Below are positions 6,072 to 7,480 of a stretch of DNA of 7,480 nucleotides, in pieces; the stretch's first letter is position 1; every line of letters begins with the position of its first letter. The DNA is from Rhodoluna sp. (GTDB taxonomy: Bacteria > Actinomycetota > Actinomycetes > Actinomycetales > Microbacteriaceae). The stretch lies in contig JAEMTJ010000018.1 in the NCBI GenBank assembly GCA_016462375.1, positions 18,793 through 26,272 on the forward strand, written 5' to 3'. The notes below the pieces were generated by a model. The model had not been told where the DNA came from. It worked only from the letters and a program-made list of their open reading frames with translations, and did not search any database. A program made the translations under genes and the position numbers.

Positions 6072-7181
6072 TTAGGCAAGCAGGGCGTTATAGGTAGCTA
6101 GGGCTTGAGCTCTGGCATCAGCCAACGAGTCGCTAGATAAAGCGGTGATATGACCCATCTTGCGGCCAGCCCGATATTCCTTGCCGTAGAGGTGAATGTG
6201 TGAATTACTCTCAAGCACCCATGCCTTCTCAAAGTTCTCAGCAAAAGTATTGGAAGTTTCTGGGCCCAAAAGATTTAGCATCACCGCATACGCGCTAGTT
6301 CCTTCGGTCGAACCAAGTGGCAGATCAAGAACTGCTCGCAGATGCTGTTCGAACTGGCTTGTCACAGAACCTTCAATACTGAAATGCCCTGAGTTGTGTG
6401 GACGCATCGCTAGTTCGTTTACTAATAGCTTCCCGCCTGCGGTTTCAAAAAGCTCCACTGCTAAAACGCCAGTGACACCTAGACCGGTTGCAATTGCTTC
6501 AGCAATCTTTGCTGCCGATTCAGAATCCGCATGATCTGCTGGTGAATGGACTTCCGAACAAACACCCTCTCGCTGAATAGTCTGAACAACTGGCCAGGCC
6601 AACCACTGTCCACTCGAATTTCTCGCGGAAAGCTGAGCCAGTTCGCGAACAAAATTAACTTTCTCTTCGATGAGAAGTGCTTTACCTTCCGCTAACCAAT
6701 CTGTTGCATCAACACCCGATCTAACTATCCGAACACCTTTACCGTCATAGCCACCGGTTGCAGTTTTTAGAACTGCAACACCACCATGTGAAGCCAGAAA
6801 CGCATCGATGTCTTCTGCTGCGCTAACTTCTGCCCAATCTGGCATGGGAACGTTTAGCTCAGCCAGACGCTTTCGCATTGCCAACTTATTTTGAGCAAAG
6901 AGTAAGGCTTTTGGAGATGGTTGAACATTCACTCCATCAGCAATCAAGGCCTCGAGTATTTGAAGAGGAACATGTTCATGATCAAAAGTGATTACATCGA
7001 CAGTATTGGCGAATTCTCTAACTGTTTGTAGGTCGGTATGATCACCGACAGTGGCTGCCAATTTCGCTGGTGACTTTTCCGCTTCAGCTAATACCTTGAC
7101 TTCAAAGCCAAGTTCAAGGGCAGGCACAATCATCATTCGAGCTAGCTGACCGCCGCCGATAATCCCTACTGTTCTGAGCAC
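6072..7181 (-). CDS. purK: N5-carboxyaminoimidazole ribonucleotide synthase PurK (ATP-grasp)
   Basis: PurK uses ATP and bicarbonate to carboxylate aminoimidazole ribonucleotide (AIR), giving N5-CAIR, the substrate of PurE. The 369-residue protein has the usual length. Residues 5-17 (VGIIGGGQLARMM) form the N-terminal pre-ATP-grasp nucleotide-binding fold. The ATP-grasp domain includes QNKLAMRKRL (97-106), KTATGGYDGKGV (139-150) and IEEKVNFVRELA (171-182), and the metal- and substrate-binding stretch NELAMRPHNSGHF (255-267), followed by SQFEQHLRAVLDLPLG (275-290). The C-terminal segment has LYGKEYRAGRKMGHI (331-345), typical of PurK. The start is GTG; the sequence before it (GAAAGAA) is only a weak Shine-Dalgarno. 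The PH-domain gene ends 11 bases upstream, so the two are likely co-transcribed. No frameshift or missing key motif is seen. Confidence 0.97.
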   Translation of the reverse strand: MLRTVGIIGGGQLARMMIVPALELGFEVKVLAEAEKSPAKLAATVGDHTDLQTVREFANTVDVITFDHEHVPLQILEALIADGVNVQPSPKALLFAQNKLAMRKRLAELNVPMPDWAEVSAAEDIDAFLASHGGVAVLKTATGGYDGKGVRIVRSGVDATDWLAEGKALLIEEKVNFVRELAQLSARNSSGQWLAWPVVQTIQREGVCSEVHSPADHADSESAAKIAEAIATGLGVTGVLAVELFETAGGKLLVNELAMRPHNSGHFSIEGSVTSQFEQHLRAVLDLPLGSTEGTSAYAVMLNLLGPETSNTFAENFEKAWVLESNSHIHLYGKEYRAGRKMGHITALSSDSLADARAQALATYNALLA

Positions 7182-7192
7182 AATTTATTCTT

Positions 7193-7480
7193 TCAGTTCG
7201 ATTTTGTCTTAGCTCTCAAAGCAAGATGCGCTTCAATAGCTCGGCAAATTTTCTTAGAACTCGCAACATTAGTCAGAACTAGATCTTGACCAAATTCACG
7301 ATGGAGATGGATATTTCCCGAAACAGACATCAATGATTTAGAGACTGAGACACCGTTTATTTCATTCCAACTAGCCTGGTCAGCTTCTTTCCCCGTAAGC
7401 CCTCTATAGATGACAATTCGATTGGATGAAAGTACATACCGATTAGTGAAATAACGAACGGAAGGCAAGAGCCAAAAAAT
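7193..7480 (-). CDS. bacterial PH-domain (bPH2-type) membrane protein (5'-partial)
   Basis: The frame is open to the window edge: four residues (IFWL) precede the TTG codon at 7468, so the visible 95 residues are the C-terminal part and the true start lies beyond 7480. The visible part begins in the end of a hydrophobic segment (IFWLLP), followed by RYFTNRYVLSSNRIVIYRGL, which matches the 'W-x-x-RYxLTxxRxxxRxG' signature of bPH2 (DUF304) domains. Next come SWNEINGVSVSKSLMSVSGNIHLHREFGQDLVLTNV, the beta strands of the pleckstrin-like fold, and a C-terminal helix ending in charged residues. Proteins of this kind are small membrane-anchored proteins of unknown function. It lies directly upstream of purK, an arrangement I recognise from Microbacteriaceae genomes. 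Specific function cannot be stated. Confidence 0.8.
   Translation of the reverse strand: MFWLLPSVRYFTNRYVLSSNRIVIYRGLTGKEADQASWNEINGVSVSKSLMSVSGNIHLHREFGQDLVLTNVASSKKICRAIEAHLALRAKTKSN

Noticed and set aside
6196..6534. 112-codon plus-strand frame opposite purK
   Set aside because: It is antisense to conserved PurK motifs with no ribosome site or protein likeness.
7466..7468. TTG as the start of the PH-domain protein
   Set aside because: The frame stays open to the window edge and begins within a hydrophobic segment, so the gene is cut by the window rather than starting here.

Overview
The window looks like a chromosomal piece of a low- to moderate-GC actinobacterium, most plausibly a small-genome freshwater member of the Microbacteriaceae (Luna-type lineage). 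The reasons are the tight gene packing, the purK-purE-LCP order behind a bacterial PH-domain protein, a multi-membrane-helix LCP protein, and a secreted 'hemagglutinin-like' LysM protein of a type I associate with Actinobacteria. The lineage is inferred from gene content and general knowledge; no rRNA marker is present.

Layout. Positions 1-867 (+) hold the C-terminal part of an O-antigen ligase/Wzy-type membrane protein whose start lies before the window. All other genes are on the minus strand and are read from right to left: a PH-domain membrane protein (7480-7193, start beyond the window), purK (7181-6072), purE (6011-5517), an LCP-family cell-wall glycopolymer transferase (5520-4138), a small lipoprotein (4082-3603), and a 912-residue secreted protein with a lysozyme-like N-terminal region, a long repeat region and a C-terminal LysM domain (3602-864). 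Spacings of 11, 60, -4, 55 and 0 bases suggest one transcription unit. The longest gene-free stretch is 60 bases. The plus-strand gene and the LysM gene converge and overlap by 4 bases (864-867).

How the genes fit together. PurK and PurE carry out the two-step carboxylation of AIR to CAIR in purine synthesis. The rest concern the envelope. The Wzy/ligase-type protein would polymerise or transfer a lipid-linked glycan. The LCP protein would attach a glycopolymer to peptidoglycan. The lipoprotein and LysM protein would act on, or be anchored to, the outside of the membrane and wall. The least described part is the abutting lipoprotein/LysM pair at the end of the operon. I see no RNA genes, CRISPR arrays, insertion sequences or clear phage genes.
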